Of a stretch of 64,000 bases of DNA, positions 47,257 through 55,881 are shown piece after piece. The notes under the pieces are model-generated. The model saw nothing but the letters and a program-made list of their open reading frames with translations, made no database searches and was not told the DNA's origin. The position numbers were made by a program, and so were the translations under genes. This DNA comes from Lichenicola cladoniae (GTDB lineage: Bacteria > Pseudomonadota > Alphaproteobacteria > Acetobacterales > Acetobacteraceae), in the NCBI RefSeq assembly GCF_013201075.1, contig NZ_CP053708.1, positions 809,501 to 873,500 on the forward strand. Reading direction: 5' to 3'. Every line of letters starts with the position of its first letter. Position 1 is the stretch's first letter.

Positions 47257-48213
47257 TCAGCGCAGTGCTGGTTTAACTTTCATTGCATGAGCGAGCCGTC
47301 CGGCCTGGAGCAAGCCCACGCCGGCGAGTATCGCCACCATGGCGCCGACATCGAGAAGCCTAACTGGTTCACCAACTGAAAGAATGCCGATCAGGAGCGC
47401 TACCACCGGCGGGACATAAGTGACACCCGATGCCGCAATGGCGCCAAGTCGCGCGACGAGAATGTAATACAGGATATAAGCAAGTCCTGTTCCGCACAGG
47501 CCTAGTCCGAGCACCAGCCCGAGGGTGGCGCGGCGGTCCATGAATACGGCCATGATCCCGTGCCGATCGACGGTCACAAGCAGCAGAAGCAACGCCAATC
47601 CAATTTGATAGGTAGTCAATGCCAGTGGCGACAGTCCGAGCGGACTGATGAATTTGCGCGCGTAGACGAAGGAGCAACCAACGCTCAGGGATCCGCCGAT
47701 CATCCAAAGGACGCCCAGGGAGCTTACCTGACTACTCCCATTCCACGGACGCGCTATGACAAGTACGCCAGCAAATCCGAGCAACGTCCCACAGACCGTC
47801 CGCCCGTTGACCGGTTCATCCCGCAGGAAAAGCCAAGCCGTCAGAAAGGTGAAAAGGGGAATAGCACCGCTGAGCATTCCCGCGACACTCGACAGAAGCA
47901 GCACGGTGCCCTTGGCAAATGCCAGGTAATATACCGCTGTCGCCAACAATGCCATCACTGTGAAGTGGTGAAGATAACGCAAGTCGCGCCAACGCAGCGC
48001 CCGTGTTGCGAGGGCGAACACAAATAGTGGCACGAAACCGAAGACGAGACGCAATAGAACAATCTGCTCCGGCGTAATCGAGACAGCGGCCCATTTCATA
48101 AAAATGAAGTTGCTTCCCCATATCACCCCGAGCAGCGCGAAGGCCCCATAGGCGACGACCTGCATGGGGTTCGGTCGAGGACGAACAGCCAGTTCCGGAG
48201 CGGTCGACCTCAT
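47257..48213 (-). CDS. EamA/DMT-family transporter
   Basis: The 318-residue protein has ten membrane helices in two EamA repeats. The first starts near FALLGVIWGSNFIFMKWAAV, and the second near LWMIGGSLSVGCSFVYARKF with the usual GVTYVPPVVALLIGILSVGE block. Family members export metabolites or take up amino-acid-like compounds. The ATG at 48213 overlaps the stop of the upstream alpha/beta hydrolase gene (ATGA), so it is the sixth gene of the operon starting at 50950. An exporter at the end of a stress operon suggests removal of a toxic compound. Confidence 0.9.
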   Translation of the reverse strand: MRSTAPELAVRPRPNPMQVVAYGAFALLGVIWGSNFIFMKWAAVSITPEQIVLLRLVFGFVPLFVFALATRALRWRDLRYLHHFTVMALLATAVYYLAFAKGTVLLLSSVAGMLSGAIPLFTFLTAWLFLRDEPVNGRTVCGTLLGFAGVLVIARPWNGSSQVSSLGVLWMIGGSLSVGCSFVYARKFISPLGLSPLALTTYQIGLALLLLLVTVDRHGIMAVFMDRRATLGLVLGLGLCGTGLAYILYYILVARLGAIAASGVTYVPPVVALLIGILSVGEPVRLLDVGAMVAILAGVGLLQAGRLAHAMKVKPALR

Positions 48214-49016
48214 GATCCACAGCCTGACGGACTGAGGAAGCGACATATCAGCGCTGAAATTTCGCTGCGGTGGGCTTCGAGAGCGAAGTGGCCCGTGTCC
48301 AGGAAATGGACTTCTGCACTGGGAAGGTCGCATCGATAGGTTTCGGCGCCTGCCGGAATGAAGAATGGGTCATTGCGACCCCAGACGGCCAGCAGTGGCG
48401 GTTGATGCTTGCGAAAGTAGGCCTGGAAGTCCGGGTAGAGCGTCACGTTCGTGCGGTCGCTGAGAACAAGGTCTAGCTGGATCTCCATCGCTTCCGGCCG
48501 GTGCATGTAGGCGATGTCGAGTGTGTAACCGTCGGGGGAGACAAGCTCCGCCGGCGCGCCATGCTGGTATTGAAAGCGTATTGCTTCATCGGTCAGCGAA
48601 GCACGGCAGACCTTCCGACGCTCGGGTGTCGGTTCGCGCCAATAGGCCTGCCACGGTCCCCACTCCTGGCTGAGGCCTTCCAGATAAGCATTACCATTCT
48701 GCGTGAAGATAGCTTTTACCCGCTCCGGATGCTTCATCGCTAGTCTCAGCCCGATCGGCGCGCCGTAATAGAAAATGTAGCGATCGAAGCTGTAGCTGAA
48801 CGCGTCCCGAGGTGGGGTTACTGTGTTGCCGAACCCCGGCAGGTCGGGTGCAATCACCCTATAGTGGTTCGAGATCTCAGGAATAAGATTGCTAAACATA
48901 TGCCCAGACGTCGGGAAGCCGTGCAGTAGAAGCAAAACAGGCGCATCTGCTGGCCCCGCTTCACGATAGAAGACCTTGATATCGTCGATTTCTTTAACAC
49001 CATAAGTAACGGCCAT
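48210..49016 (-). CDS. Alpha/beta hydrolase with missing nucleophile and internal deletion
   Basis: The 268-residue protein resembles epoxide-hydrolase/haloalkane-dehalogenase-like enzymes: HGFPTSGHMFSNLIPEIS with the oxyanion His-Gly, APDLPGFGNTVTP, a cap region and the late HF pair LDTGHFALEAH with the catalytic His. After FSYSFDR the family has about 20 residues and then the nucleophile elbow FDYGAP; here the text runs FDRYIFYYGAPIG. The segment is absent and the nucleophile Asp is Tyr. The frame is otherwise intact, so the protein may be inactive or have another role. It lies between the tautomerase and EamA genes in one operon. Confidence 0.8.
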   Translation of the reverse strand: MAVTYGVKEIDDIKVFYREAGPADAPVLLLLHGFPTSGHMFSNLIPEISNHYRVIAPDLPGFGNTVTPPRDAFSYSFDRYIFYYGAPIGLRLAMKHPERVKAIFTQNGNAYLEGLSQEWGPWQAYWREPTPERRKVCRASLTDEAIRFQYQHGAPAELVSPDGYTLDIAYMHRPEAMEIQLDLVLSDRTNVTLYPDFQAYFRKHQPPLLAVWGRNDPFFIPAGAETYRCDLPSAEVHFLDTGHFALEAHRSEISALICRFLSPSGCGS

Positions 49017-49043
49017 GACTTGTTCTCCTCTATCGATCCGCCG

Positions 49044-49427
49044 CTAGTTGACGAGGGATGCTTCGCCGTTTCCGAACGACCAGTCGTCAGCGTTAACAGG
49101 TACAAGACTGATGAGGACATCCTCGCGTCGTACGTCGAGTTGCCGATGCAGTTCATCAGCCACCTGTTTGTAAAACGCCTGCTTCTGCTCGACCGTGCGA
49201 CCCGCGACCAACGTCAGCTGGATGAAGATGCAGCCTCGTGAGCGTTGAATGCCAAGAAAACCGGGATCGAAGACAAAGTCTCCAGGCGCATGCTCGGCGA
49301 TCACCTGGAAGCGGTCATCCTTGGGTGCGTTGAGGACGTCGTGCATCGCTTGATAGACGACTTCTCCCACGGTCTGCCGGAACTCCGGGGTTTTGCCTTG
49401 TACCATGTCGATGCGTGCGAGCGGCAT
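49044..49427 (-). CDS. Tautomerase-superfamily protein
   Basis: The 127-residue protein starts MPLARIDMVQGKTPEF; removal of Met leaves the catalytic Pro1 of the 4-oxalocrotonate tautomerase superfamily. The longer length and the second half (CIFIQLTLVAGRTVEQKQAF; VLISLVPVNADDWSFGNGEA) fit the fused-repeat members related to malonate semialdehyde decarboxylase and cis-CaaD. It may isomerise or hydrate an unsaturated acid. The operon position between DUF302 and an alpha/beta hydrolase, with 63 and 27 base gaps, suggests a detoxification pathway for an electrophile. The RBS GGAG lies upstream. Confidence 0.88.
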   Translation of the reverse strand: MPLARIDMVQGKTPEFRQTVGEVVYQAMHDVLNAPKDDRFQVIAEHAPGDFVFDPGFLGIQRSRGCIFIQLTLVAGRTVEQKQAFYKQVADELHRQLDVRREDVLISLVPVNADDWSFGNGEASLVN

Positions 49428-49490
49428 AAGAGTCTCCTGCTTTGATGCGTCAGTAGCGTGACGGAGGCTGTCTGGTCCTTTCTTCGACCC

Positions 49491-49949
49491 TTAGCCCAGC
49501 GCCCCGAAACGCGGTGCAAGGCTTTCCGAGACGATGTGCTCGCATAAGACGGCGAGTTCCTGGCCGAGAATCGTCAAGGCCTGGTTATCATACCGAGCGA
49601 AGGCAACTGCCGGGTCAATCCACCGGATCGTTATTCTGCTGTCAGGGAGCTCAATCACAGCCAGTTTCAGCGGAGCTTCTAACAGAGCCGAGGCGTCCGC
49701 CGTCAAAAGACGGACCATCAGGTCTGGGTGGAAGAACAGGATCTGCCGTGCAGCACCAATAGCATGACCGCCGCGCTGTAGCACCTTCTGCGGATCGATC
49801 TCATGCAGCATCCGTAAACCGGCAGCCTCTACCTCCCTTCGTAGTGACGCGATGATGTCGGTGAAGGTCAAGTCGCTCGATTTGCTACACTGGAACGCGC
49901 CAGTCATTCCACCGGGCTGGCCGTAATGGATTGGAGCTTCGGCACTCAT
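49491..49949 (-). CDS. DUF302 protein
   Basis: The 152-residue protein has the DUF302 core (FTDIIASLRREVEAAGLRML, HEIDPQ, then KLAVIELPDSRITIRWIDPA). DUF302 is a small alpha/beta fold of unknown function, often encoded beside oxidative or sulfur-stress genes. No signal peptide is visible, so it is probably cytoplasmic. Its start overlaps the stop of the DUF417 gene (ATGA), so the two are coupled. Confidence 0.85.
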   Translation of the reverse strand: MSAEAPIHYGQPGGMTGAFQCSKSSDLTFTDIIASLRREVEAAGLRMLHEIDPQKVLQRGGHAIGAARQILFFHPDLMVRLLTADASALLEAPLKLAVIELPDSRITIRWIDPAVAFARYDNQALTILGQELAVLCEHIVSESLAPRFGALG

Positions 49950-50578
49950 GATTGCACCGGAGAAACCGCGAGCGAGCTACGGGTCGAAGCTTGCCGCATC
50001 GCAGGACCACCGGCTAGTACTGCCCGTGCGCTGTCGACGAGTACGAGCCATCCGCCAGCCATCAACATGACGTCCTTCAACACCAGTCGCCCACCGCCTG
50101 ACAGGTAAGGGAACCCGTGTTGAGCGTCGCCAAGGGCGGCTACCCAGGCTTCCGGCGTCGTGACCAGGAACGAAAGGGTCACGAACGACGTCAGGAAGCC
50201 AAGTGTCGCTCCGACGAGGCCCCACCGGCGTGATATCAGTCCGGCAAGGATTAGGAAACCGATCATCAATTCCACCGCTCCCAAACCCTGGGAGAAGGCA
50301 TAAGTGTCGTTACCAGTCTGCCAGGTCCGCTCGATGGGCTTCAGTTCTCCTTCATGAGTCAAGTGGTGGGCATATTGATCGGGATGCTCGTAGAAGAGGG
50401 ACAATACCGGATTGTTGGCGACGAAAGGCGTGATGCTATCGGCTTCGTAGGGGACGAACTTCAAGCCACCAATCCACAAGAAGACGATGGCCATGGCTAT
50501 GCGCATGCCGTGCAGGCCGATCCATTCCGATCTAGAACCGGAAATCACACCAAGGATACGGTGGATTTGTATGTTCAT
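49946..50578 (-). CDS. DUF417 membrane protein (RclC/YkgB family)
   Basis: The 210-residue protein has four membrane helices (RIAMAIVFLWIGGLKFVPYE; GAVELMIGFLILAGLIS; ATLGFLTSFVTLSFLV; DVMLMAGGWLVLV). The family signature lies around the first helix and PFVANNPVLSLFYEH. In E. coli, RclC (YkgB) is induced by hypochlorous acid under the Cys-sensing regulator RclR. An RclR-like gene is divergent 494 bases away, with only the carboxymuconolactone-decarboxylase-family gene in between. This supports a role in reactive-chlorine or related oxidant tolerance. The biochemical function is unknown. Confidence 0.88.
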   Translation of the reverse strand: MNIQIHRILGVISGSRSEWIGLHGMRIAMAIVFLWIGGLKFVPYEADSITPFVANNPVLSLFYEHPDQYAHHLTHEGELKPIERTWQTGNDTYAFSQGLGAVELMIGFLILAGLISRRWGLVGATLGFLTSFVTLSFLVTTPEAWVAALGDAQHGFPYLSGGGRLVLKDVMLMAGGWLVLVDSARAVLAGGPAMRQASTRSSLAVSPVQS

Positions 50579-50602
50579 AACTGAGCTCCTATAGTTAGAT
50601 TT

Positions 50603-50950
50603 CTACACTTCGCCAGCGGCGGCAAAGGCGTCCAGCGCACGAACCGAATAGACGATGGCCGCACCCGCGTTGATACTCGTTGCGACGCCCAATGCTTCTG
50701 CAAGCTCTTCCCGGCTGGCTCCAAGCTTGCGCGCCGCATCGGTATGGACGGTGATACAGCCGTCGCAGCGCAAGGTGATTGCGACGGCGACGGCAATCAG
50801 TTCACGGGTTTTGGCGTCAAGATGACCGGTCTTCTGTCCGGCGACGCCCGTGGCGCCATAGCCTTTAACTGTTTCCGGACTGAGTTTGGCAAAACTTCCA
50901 ACCCCGGTGATGACCTGCTGGCGATAAGTATTCCAATCGAACATATGCAT
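50603..50950 (-). CDS. Carboxymuconolactone decarboxylase / AhpD-like family protein
   Basis: The 115-residue protein has the AhpD-like motif with Cys62, Cys65 and His69 (ITLRCDGCITVH) between helices. This pair can reduce peroxidised partners, and the family includes alkylhydroperoxidase-like proteins. A start at 50950 is chosen because AAGGAGG lies five bases upstream; the frame extends upstream of it without family character. It is the first gene of the six-gene minus-strand operon and is divergent from the AraC-type regulator with 121 bases between. It probably carries the thiol-based detoxification step of the operon. Confidence 0.9.
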   Translation of the reverse strand: MHMFDWNTYRQQVITGVGSFAKLSPETVKGYGATGVAGQKTGHLDAKTRELIAVAVAITLRCDGCITVHTDAARKLGASREELAEALGVATSINAGAAIVYSVRALDAFAAAGEV

Positions 50951-51071
50951 AGCGACCTCCTTGATGATGATGACTAAAGTAGGCAGCAATCGACAGACGT
51001 TCGATACCAACACGGCTCAATCAGATGGCCGCCCGGATCAAAAGCCGCGCCACCCTGGAGATGTCGCGACC
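50951..51071. promoter_or_regulatory. Divergent promoter region of the reactive-species operon
   Basis: This 121-base gap separates the operon start (50950, minus) from the RclR-like regulator start (51072, plus), so it should hold both promoters and the regulator's operator. The AAGGAGG at 50956-50962 (minus) is the operon's ribosome site. No clear AraC-type direct repeat could be picked out by eye. Confidence 0.5.
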
Positions 51072-51995
51072 ATGCCGCTGACAGATGACGTTTTGAGTGA
51101 GCTTGCTCAGCTGCTCCGCGTTCGCCCCGAGTTAGATGACGTTTGCCGGTTTGGTGGGCCGTGGATATCCACCCACGTCGCCGGACCAGCCGGTTGGGCG
51201 TATTTTCACCTCGTCACCCGGGGTCATGTGCAACTCGACCGGCCCGGTTTTGATCGCCTGAATCTCGTAGCGGGCGACATTCTGCTACTGCCAAACGGGG
51301 ATGCCCACACAGTACATGGGCTTGGGTTCGCTGAGCATCTGCATTCGCCGGTCGTGACTCAGCTCCGCGGCGCGCTCCGGATACGAACCAGCGTCGGTGT
51401 TGAGTTGGATACGGAGTTGATCTGTGGCCGGCTGCACTTTCAGGCGGCGCCGCAAACCTTGGTCATGGCAGCCCTTCCGAGCGTTGTGATCCTGCATATA
51501 GACGAACTGCCCCTTGCCAGTCGCTTCAAACCGCTGGTCGAGGGTATCCGGGAGGAGTTGAGTGACGGTCGCCCCGGCGCTGCCTCAATCGCAATAAATC
51601 TTGCTAGCGCTTTATTTATGATGATGATTCGGGCGCAGATCGAGAAGTCAACAGCTGTCACCGGCCTGCTGCAGTTGTTCAACCAAAAGGTGACGTCTCA
51701 AGCAGTCCTGGCGATGATACGCGAGCCCGTACGCGCCTGGACGCTGGATGATCTCGCACATGACGCGGGAGCCTCGCGGGCGACGCTAGTACGCGCATTT
51801 CGCAAGGCTGCTGGAATCGCGCCACTGGCGTTTTTGGCTGACTTACGCCTTGGGCTTGCACGGCACCGTCTGGGGAGCAGCACGGTCTCGGTTGATCGAA
51901 TTGCAGCAGAAGTAGGCTATCAATCGCCCGCTGCGTTTAGTCGCGCGTTTCTCCGCAAGTTTGGTGTTCGGCCGAGCCAAAACCGGAAAGCTTAG
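51072..51995 (+). CDS. RclR-like AraC-family regulator with two candidate sensing cysteines
   Basis: The 307-residue protein has an N-terminal cupin (about 10-125) and two AraC helix-turn-helix units (about 215-300, with AHDAGASRATLVRAFRKAAG and RIAAEVGYQSPAAFSRAFLR). E. coli RclR senses hypochlorite through two cysteines, one early in the cupin and one about 70 residues later. Here Cys25 (VCRFGGPW) and Cys118 (LICGRLHF) sit in matching contexts: the RclR segments are CVLGSDW and CGTLRLQ. The divergent operon contains the RclC homologue, which supports the assignment. The start ATG 51072 has GGAG 12 bases upstream; a longer frame exists. Confidence 0.88.
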   Translation: MPLTDDVLSELAQLLRVRPELDDVCRFGGPWISTHVAGPAGWAYFHLVTRGHVQLDRPGFDRLNLVAGDILLLPNGDAHTVHGLGFAEHLHSPVVTQLRGALRIRTSVGVELDTELICGRLHFQAAPQTLVMAALPSVVILHIDELPLASRFKPLVEGIREELSDGRPGAASIAINLASALFMMMIRAQIEKSTAVTGLLQLFNQKVTSQAVLAMIREPVRAWTLDDLAHDAGASRATLVRAFRKAAGIAPLAFLADLRLGLARHRLGSSTVSVDRIAAEVGYQSPAAFSRAFLRKFGVRPSQNRKA

Positions 51996-52240
51996 ATAAT
52001 CGTCCCGTCATTAAACAGGCGATAGTTCAAGGTTCTAGGAATCCGACGCCTGAACAGTAGCTCTGGGTCAGTATCCATTTGCTTATTCTCGATGTATGAT
52101 CCAAGGCCCGCCGCTGGATAAACCCGATGCCACAACTGCGACACCTAGAAATCCGCTTGGCAAGGTCTGCGTGATGATACTTTACCCGCCGATAACCATC
52201 ACCAGCTCGAAAGGCGACGTCGCTCGCAACCTCAGAGGCC
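51996..52240. other. Intergenic region, no gene recognised
   Basis: This lies between the RclR-like gene and the convergent DJ-1-type gene. No family-like frame or hairpin terminator was recognised. Confidence 0.3.
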
Positions 52241-53116
52241 TTACTGCTTGCCTTGCATTATTGGAAGCACAACGTCCATCAAAGCGGTGTCGGAGAATGG
52301 GTTTTGACCAGTGACCAATTCCCGATCCCGCACCACCTTCGAATGCCATGCTGCAATGGTTGAGACTTGCCCTCCAGCGTTCTTTAACGCCATGGCGGGC
52401 AGAAACTGGGGCTTAGCATGAAAGACGTTTTTTGCTGCCTGTTCCTCTTCGTCATCACTGAAAACAGTTAGACGATAATTACGATAAGGCCAGTTGGAAG
52501 CCAGCATTCGAGCTTTAGCCAGGTCGCCAACGCGTAACGCAGCCTGTTCCAATTCAGGATTACGGGTGGTTGACAGGAGAGCGATCGTTGCGTGGCAGAG
52601 GAGAGCAGTTGTCTTGGCATGTGTGTGGAAGTAGGTAAGAATCCGTCCTAGGTTCCGATCGGCCATCAGGTCGATCATCGGCGCGGGACCACCCGGCACA
52701 AACACTGCTGCATATTGATTGAGATCATGGTCAGCCGCCCAACGCAGTGTGGTAGGATGTTTCAAGCCATCGAGAGAAGATTGATATTTTAGTGCTTGAT
52801 CAAGCTTAACCTTGCTTCCGTTAAAGTAATCCGGACTAACGGATGCTTGATCCTCCGGCGGAATGTTTCCGGTCGGATCAGCGAAGACCAGTTCGTATCC
52901 GGCAGCTGAGAATCTTCGAGCCAGCACGATTAGCTCGTTGAGATAGTAACCAGTCTTGAAGGTATGGCCGTCTTTCAACGGGAGTATGCTTTCGCTCGAA
53001 AGCACGATCAGCACCTTGCCCCTGGTCCCGGTGTGTAAGACGGCTGCGCTAGACGCAGCAATTGTTGCAGTCGTAAGGGCGAACGCAAGCGCAGACACTC
53101 TTGTCTTGTTTATCAT
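52241..53116 (-). CDS. Exported DJ-1/PfpI-superfamily protein
   Basis: The 291-residue protein has a signal peptide (ALAFALTTATIAASSAAV) and a DJ-1/PfpI domain (about 33-285). The nucleophile elbow is LLCHATIALL with Cys174, and the partner segment is AAVFVPGGPAPMIDL. The size and insertions place it near the Hsp31/glyoxalase-III-like group. It may remove reactive carbonyls or repair glycated proteins in the periplasm. It lies beside the reactive-species operon and upstream of reductases, but is 62 bases downstream of the SDR gene on the same strand. Co-transcription is likely. Confidence 0.88.
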   Translation of the reverse strand: MINKTRVSALAFALTTATIAASSAAVLHTGTRGKVLIVLSSESILPLKDGHTFKTGYYLNELIVLARRFSAAGYELVFADPTGNIPPEDQASVSPDYFNGSKVKLDQALKYQSSLDGLKHPTTLRWAADHDLNQYAAVFVPGGPAPMIDLMADRNLGRILTYFHTHAKTTALLCHATIALLSTTRNPELEQAALRVGDLAKARMLASNWPYRNYRLTVFSDDEEEQAAKNVFHAKPQFLPAMALKNAGGQVSTIAAWHSKVVRDRELVTGQNPFSDTALMDVVLPIMQGKQ

Positions 53117-53177
53117 TATTTGAAGTCCTCTATGTATTCGACGCCAGATGCCATACGCCGGCCAGACGGTGATAGGG

Positions 53178-53948
53178 TTAACAGATCTCTACGCCAGTGA
53201 GGTCACGACAGATTTGAAGTAGCCGATCCTGTAGGTCGAAGCGCATTATTGTAGCGCTCACGCGCCGTTGCTTCTGATGATATAGATAGCCGCCAGTGAC
53301 ACGCGCTGCCGCGTCCTCGCTTCCTGCAAGCCAAGCCTGCGTGACATGCCCCAATGCGAGGTCGTCAGGGGCGTCTGGGCCGCCCATTTTGGTGGGTACC
53401 CAACCGGGTTCAAGCGCATTGGAAAGAACGCCTGGCCAACGCCGCGCGACTGCAAAGGCAAGGAGAACGTCGTGCAACTTTGTATCGGCGTAGGCTTGGG
53501 ATCCGTTCCAGCGCCGGTGCGTCCATTGCAAGTCGTCGAGGCTCGTATCACCGCTGCTATGCATACCCGAGCTTAAATATATCAGCCTGTCAGGTCGATC
53601 GATCAGTGCCGTCAGCAGATAGGGCGCCAATACATTAACGGCGAAGATCTGCGAAAGGCCGTCCTCGGTCTCGACCCGGTGAGGTTCGCGATAACCGATG
53701 CCGACATTATGGATGATCGCGTTGAACCGACCGAATTTGTTAGCCTGTTCAGCGACCACTTGGATCGTGGCAATGCTCGATAGATCGCCGATGACCACTG
53801 CCTGCGCTGCGGGCAAGGCTATTTTCGCCTGCTGTGCCCGTGCATCTGTGCGGGCGTGGATGACAACGTCGTGCCCTTGCTCGACCAGGAGCTGTGCGGC
53901 CATCAGACCAAGTCCATCGGATGATCCGCTGATGAAAATGCGTGCCAT
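53178..53948 (-). CDS. Short-chain dehydrogenase/reductase
   Basis: The 256-residue protein has the SDR cofactor motif ISGSSDGLG (residues 6-14), the HNVGIG segment, the catalytic Ser in YLSSGMHSS and the Tyr-x-x-x-Lys pair in YADTKLHD. VIHARTD after the second strand has an Arg that favours NADP(H). The substrate is unknown. It lies 62 bases upstream of the DJ-1 gene and 32 bases downstream of the NmrA-type gene, all on the minus strand, so the three probably form one transcript starting at 54850. Confidence 0.88.
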   Translation of the reverse strand: MARIFISGSSDGLGLMAAQLLVEQGHDVVIHARTDARAQQAKIALPAAQAVVIGDLSSIATIQVVAEQANKFGRFNAIIHNVGIGYREPHRVETEDGLSQIFAVNVLAPYLLTALIDRPDRLIYLSSGMHSSGDTSLDDLQWTHRRWNGSQAYADTKLHDVLLAFAVARRWPGVLSNALEPGWVPTKMGGPDAPDDLALGHVTQAWLAGSEDAAARVTGGYLYHQKQRRVSATIMRFDLQDRLLQICRDLTGVEIC

Positions 53949-53980
53949 TGCAGATCCCCTCGATATCTAAACGCAGCAGG

Positions 53981-54850
53981 TCAAGGGGCACGGTCGGCGA
54001 GAAAGCGCAGCACTGTTTCGAGAGAGCTCGTGCCTCGCTCGGTTTCGACGCCTCCTCCCCCTTCGAAGGACAGCCATCCCTGGTTGAACCCGTCGATCAT
54101 CTGCATCCTCGGCTCTGGGTTGCTCATGCCCTGATCGCGAAAAATGTCATGCCAGTCCGACTTCGGCACAACCTGCGCTGAAACTGGCAGACCGAGCACG
54201 TCGCCAAGGGTGCGTGCCAGTTGATTGGGTGATACCGGTGCCGGGCCTTGTAGTTCGACGATCCGCCGGCCGCTCCACGTTTCGCCGAGCAGCCTGGCTG
54301 CGGTGGCGCCGATATCAGCGGTGGCGATCATTGGGATGGCGCGATCGAGCGGCTGGAGAAAGCTCGCCACAATACCATTTGCCTTTGCCGAGGCGATGTC
54401 CCAGCTGGCATTCTCCATAAACCAGGCGGCCCGCACGAAGGCAATCGACAGATCGAGCGTGCTCAGTTCGCGCTCCATCAGGCTAAGTTGGCCTAGGAGG
54501 TTTGGATTACTCGCCTGCGCGCCGACCGTCGACAGGCAGACAACACGGGTGGGGCGTGCGGCGGCCAGCGCCACCTTAACGGCGGCTACGACCGCACGTA
54601 CTTCGGGGAAGCCAGGCGCAGGATCAAAGATCGGCGGGATCAGGATGAATACTCCCTCCACGTCCGTGAAAGCGCGTGTAAGTGCATTGGGGTCGCTCAT
54701 ATCCGCGATTGCCAGTTGACAGCCGCGCGCAGTCCAGGCTGCGGCTTTACTGGGATCACGTGCCACGGCGCGCACTGGCAGGCCGGCCGCCAACAGGCGG
54801 TCGGCCACCACGCTGCCAACCTGTCCCGTTATCCCTGTGATCGCATACAT
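53981..54850 (-). CDS. NmrA-type NAD(P)-binding oxidoreductase
   Basis: The 289-residue protein begins MYAITGITGQVGSVVADRLL with the GxxGxxG nucleotide motif and continues PVRAVARDPSKAAAW, typical of NmrA/SDR-a5 and quinone- or azo-reductase-like members. The Arg in VARDPSK fits NADP(H). The Ser/Tyr-type catalytic pair of classical SDRs is not evident, as in NmrA sensors. The start at 54850 is used because the frame upstream has no family character. A LysR gene is divergent, 101 bases away. Confidence 0.86.
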   Translation of the reverse strand: MYAITGITGQVGSVVADRLLAAGLPVRAVARDPSKAAAWTARGCQLAIADMSDPNALTRAFTDVEGVFILIPPIFDPAPGFPEVRAVVAAVKVALAAARPTRVVCLSTVGAQASNPNLLGQLSLMERELSTLDLSIAFVRAAWFMENASWDIASAKANGIVASFLQPLDRAIPMIATADIGATAARLLGETWSGRRIVELQGPAPVSPNQLARTLGDVLGLPVSAQVVPKSDWHDIFRDQGMSNPEPRMQMIDGFNQGWLSFEGGGGVETERGTSSLETVLRFLADRAP

Positions 54851-54951
54851 GATCGTCTCCTGTTCGATGGAGAAACTTGTCGCACGACGCCTTTCCTGCA
54901 TTAAGTGCGCTCTGGTCAGCTCACTCCTGACTAATTGGCAAGGATGTCCTG

Positions 54952-55881
54952 ATGTACGATGCGCGGCTTCTCTCTGGCGTCAGTGTGCTCGCCGCCGTGG
55001 TCGAGACCGGCAGCTTTATTCGCGCAGCGGATGCGCTCGGACTGTCGGATTCGGGCGTCAGCCGGGCGATCACGCGGCTAGAGGCGCGGCTCGGTGTCCG
55101 CCTGCTGGATCGCACGACCCGCTCACTGCGTCTTACGGAAGAGGGGGCGCGGTTCCATGCCGAGGCGGCGCCGCTGCTCGTGCAGCTCTCAGATGCTGCG
55201 ATGGCGCTGACTGAAGCACGTCACACGGTGCGCGGACGATTGCGCGTGGAAGTCGACCCCTTTTTCTCGCGGCTTGTGCTTGCGCCGCGTCTCGGGGCCT
55301 TTTTGGGTCGATATCCCGAATTGTCGCTTGAACTGGTGACGACCGAAGTGCCCGGCGATCTTGTGGCACATGGCTTCGATCTGGCGATCCGTTTTGGGCC
55401 ACCGGCGGTGGCAGGTCTGATCACGCGGAAACTGCTCGACACGCGCATCCTGACCGTTGCCTCGCCTCTCTACCTCAAACGTCATGGCCGTCCTTCGAGG
55501 CCGGAGGAGCTAAAGGGGCATCACTGCATCCACTATCGCGATCCTGCCAGCAACAAGCCATTCGCCTGGGAATTTCATCGCCAGAGAAAGATCCTGCCGG
55601 TCGAGGTTACTGGCGCGGTCACCGTGACCGACGTCGGCACGATGCTTGCTGCCTGCGTTGCCGGTCTAGGCGTCGCACAGGTAATGGCGCTGGGCAGCGA
55701 GACCATGATCACAAGCGGTGCACTAGTCGAGCTCTTCCCCGAGTGGCCTGGCGAGACCTTTCCGCTGCATGCCTATCACCCGTCACGCCACCAACCGCCA
55801 GCCCGGACCAGAGCGCTGATCGATTTCTGTCTCCAGCTCACAGCGAATACAGGCTCCGCAGCTGTCAATTCAGTCAACTGA
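54952..55881 (+). CDS. LysR-family regulator
   Basis: The 309-residue protein has the winged helix (AADALGLSDSGVSRAITRLE, residues 24-43) and an effector domain with LRVEVDPFFSRLVLAPRLGA and the segment SRPEELKGHHCIHYRDP seen in the DsdC/AaeR-like group that often regulates oxidoreductases. It is divergent from the NmrA-SDR-DJ-1 unit, which it probably controls. It lies upstream, in the same direction, of the quinone-oxidoreductase-like gene (232-base gap). Confidence 0.9.
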   Translation: MYDARLLSGVSVLAAVVETGSFIRAADALGLSDSGVSRAITRLEARLGVRLLDRTTRSLRLTEEGARFHAEAAPLLVQLSDAAMALTEARHTVRGRLRVEVDPFFSRLVLAPRLGAFLGRYPELSLELVTTEVPGDLVAHGFDLAIRFGPPAVAGLITRKLLDTRILTVASPLYLKRHGRPSRPEELKGHHCIHYRDPASNKPFAWEFHRQRKILPVEVTGAVTVTDVGTMLAACVAGLGVAQVMALGSETMITSGALVELFPEWPGETFPLHAYHPSRHQPPARTRALIDFCLQLTANTGSAAVNSVN

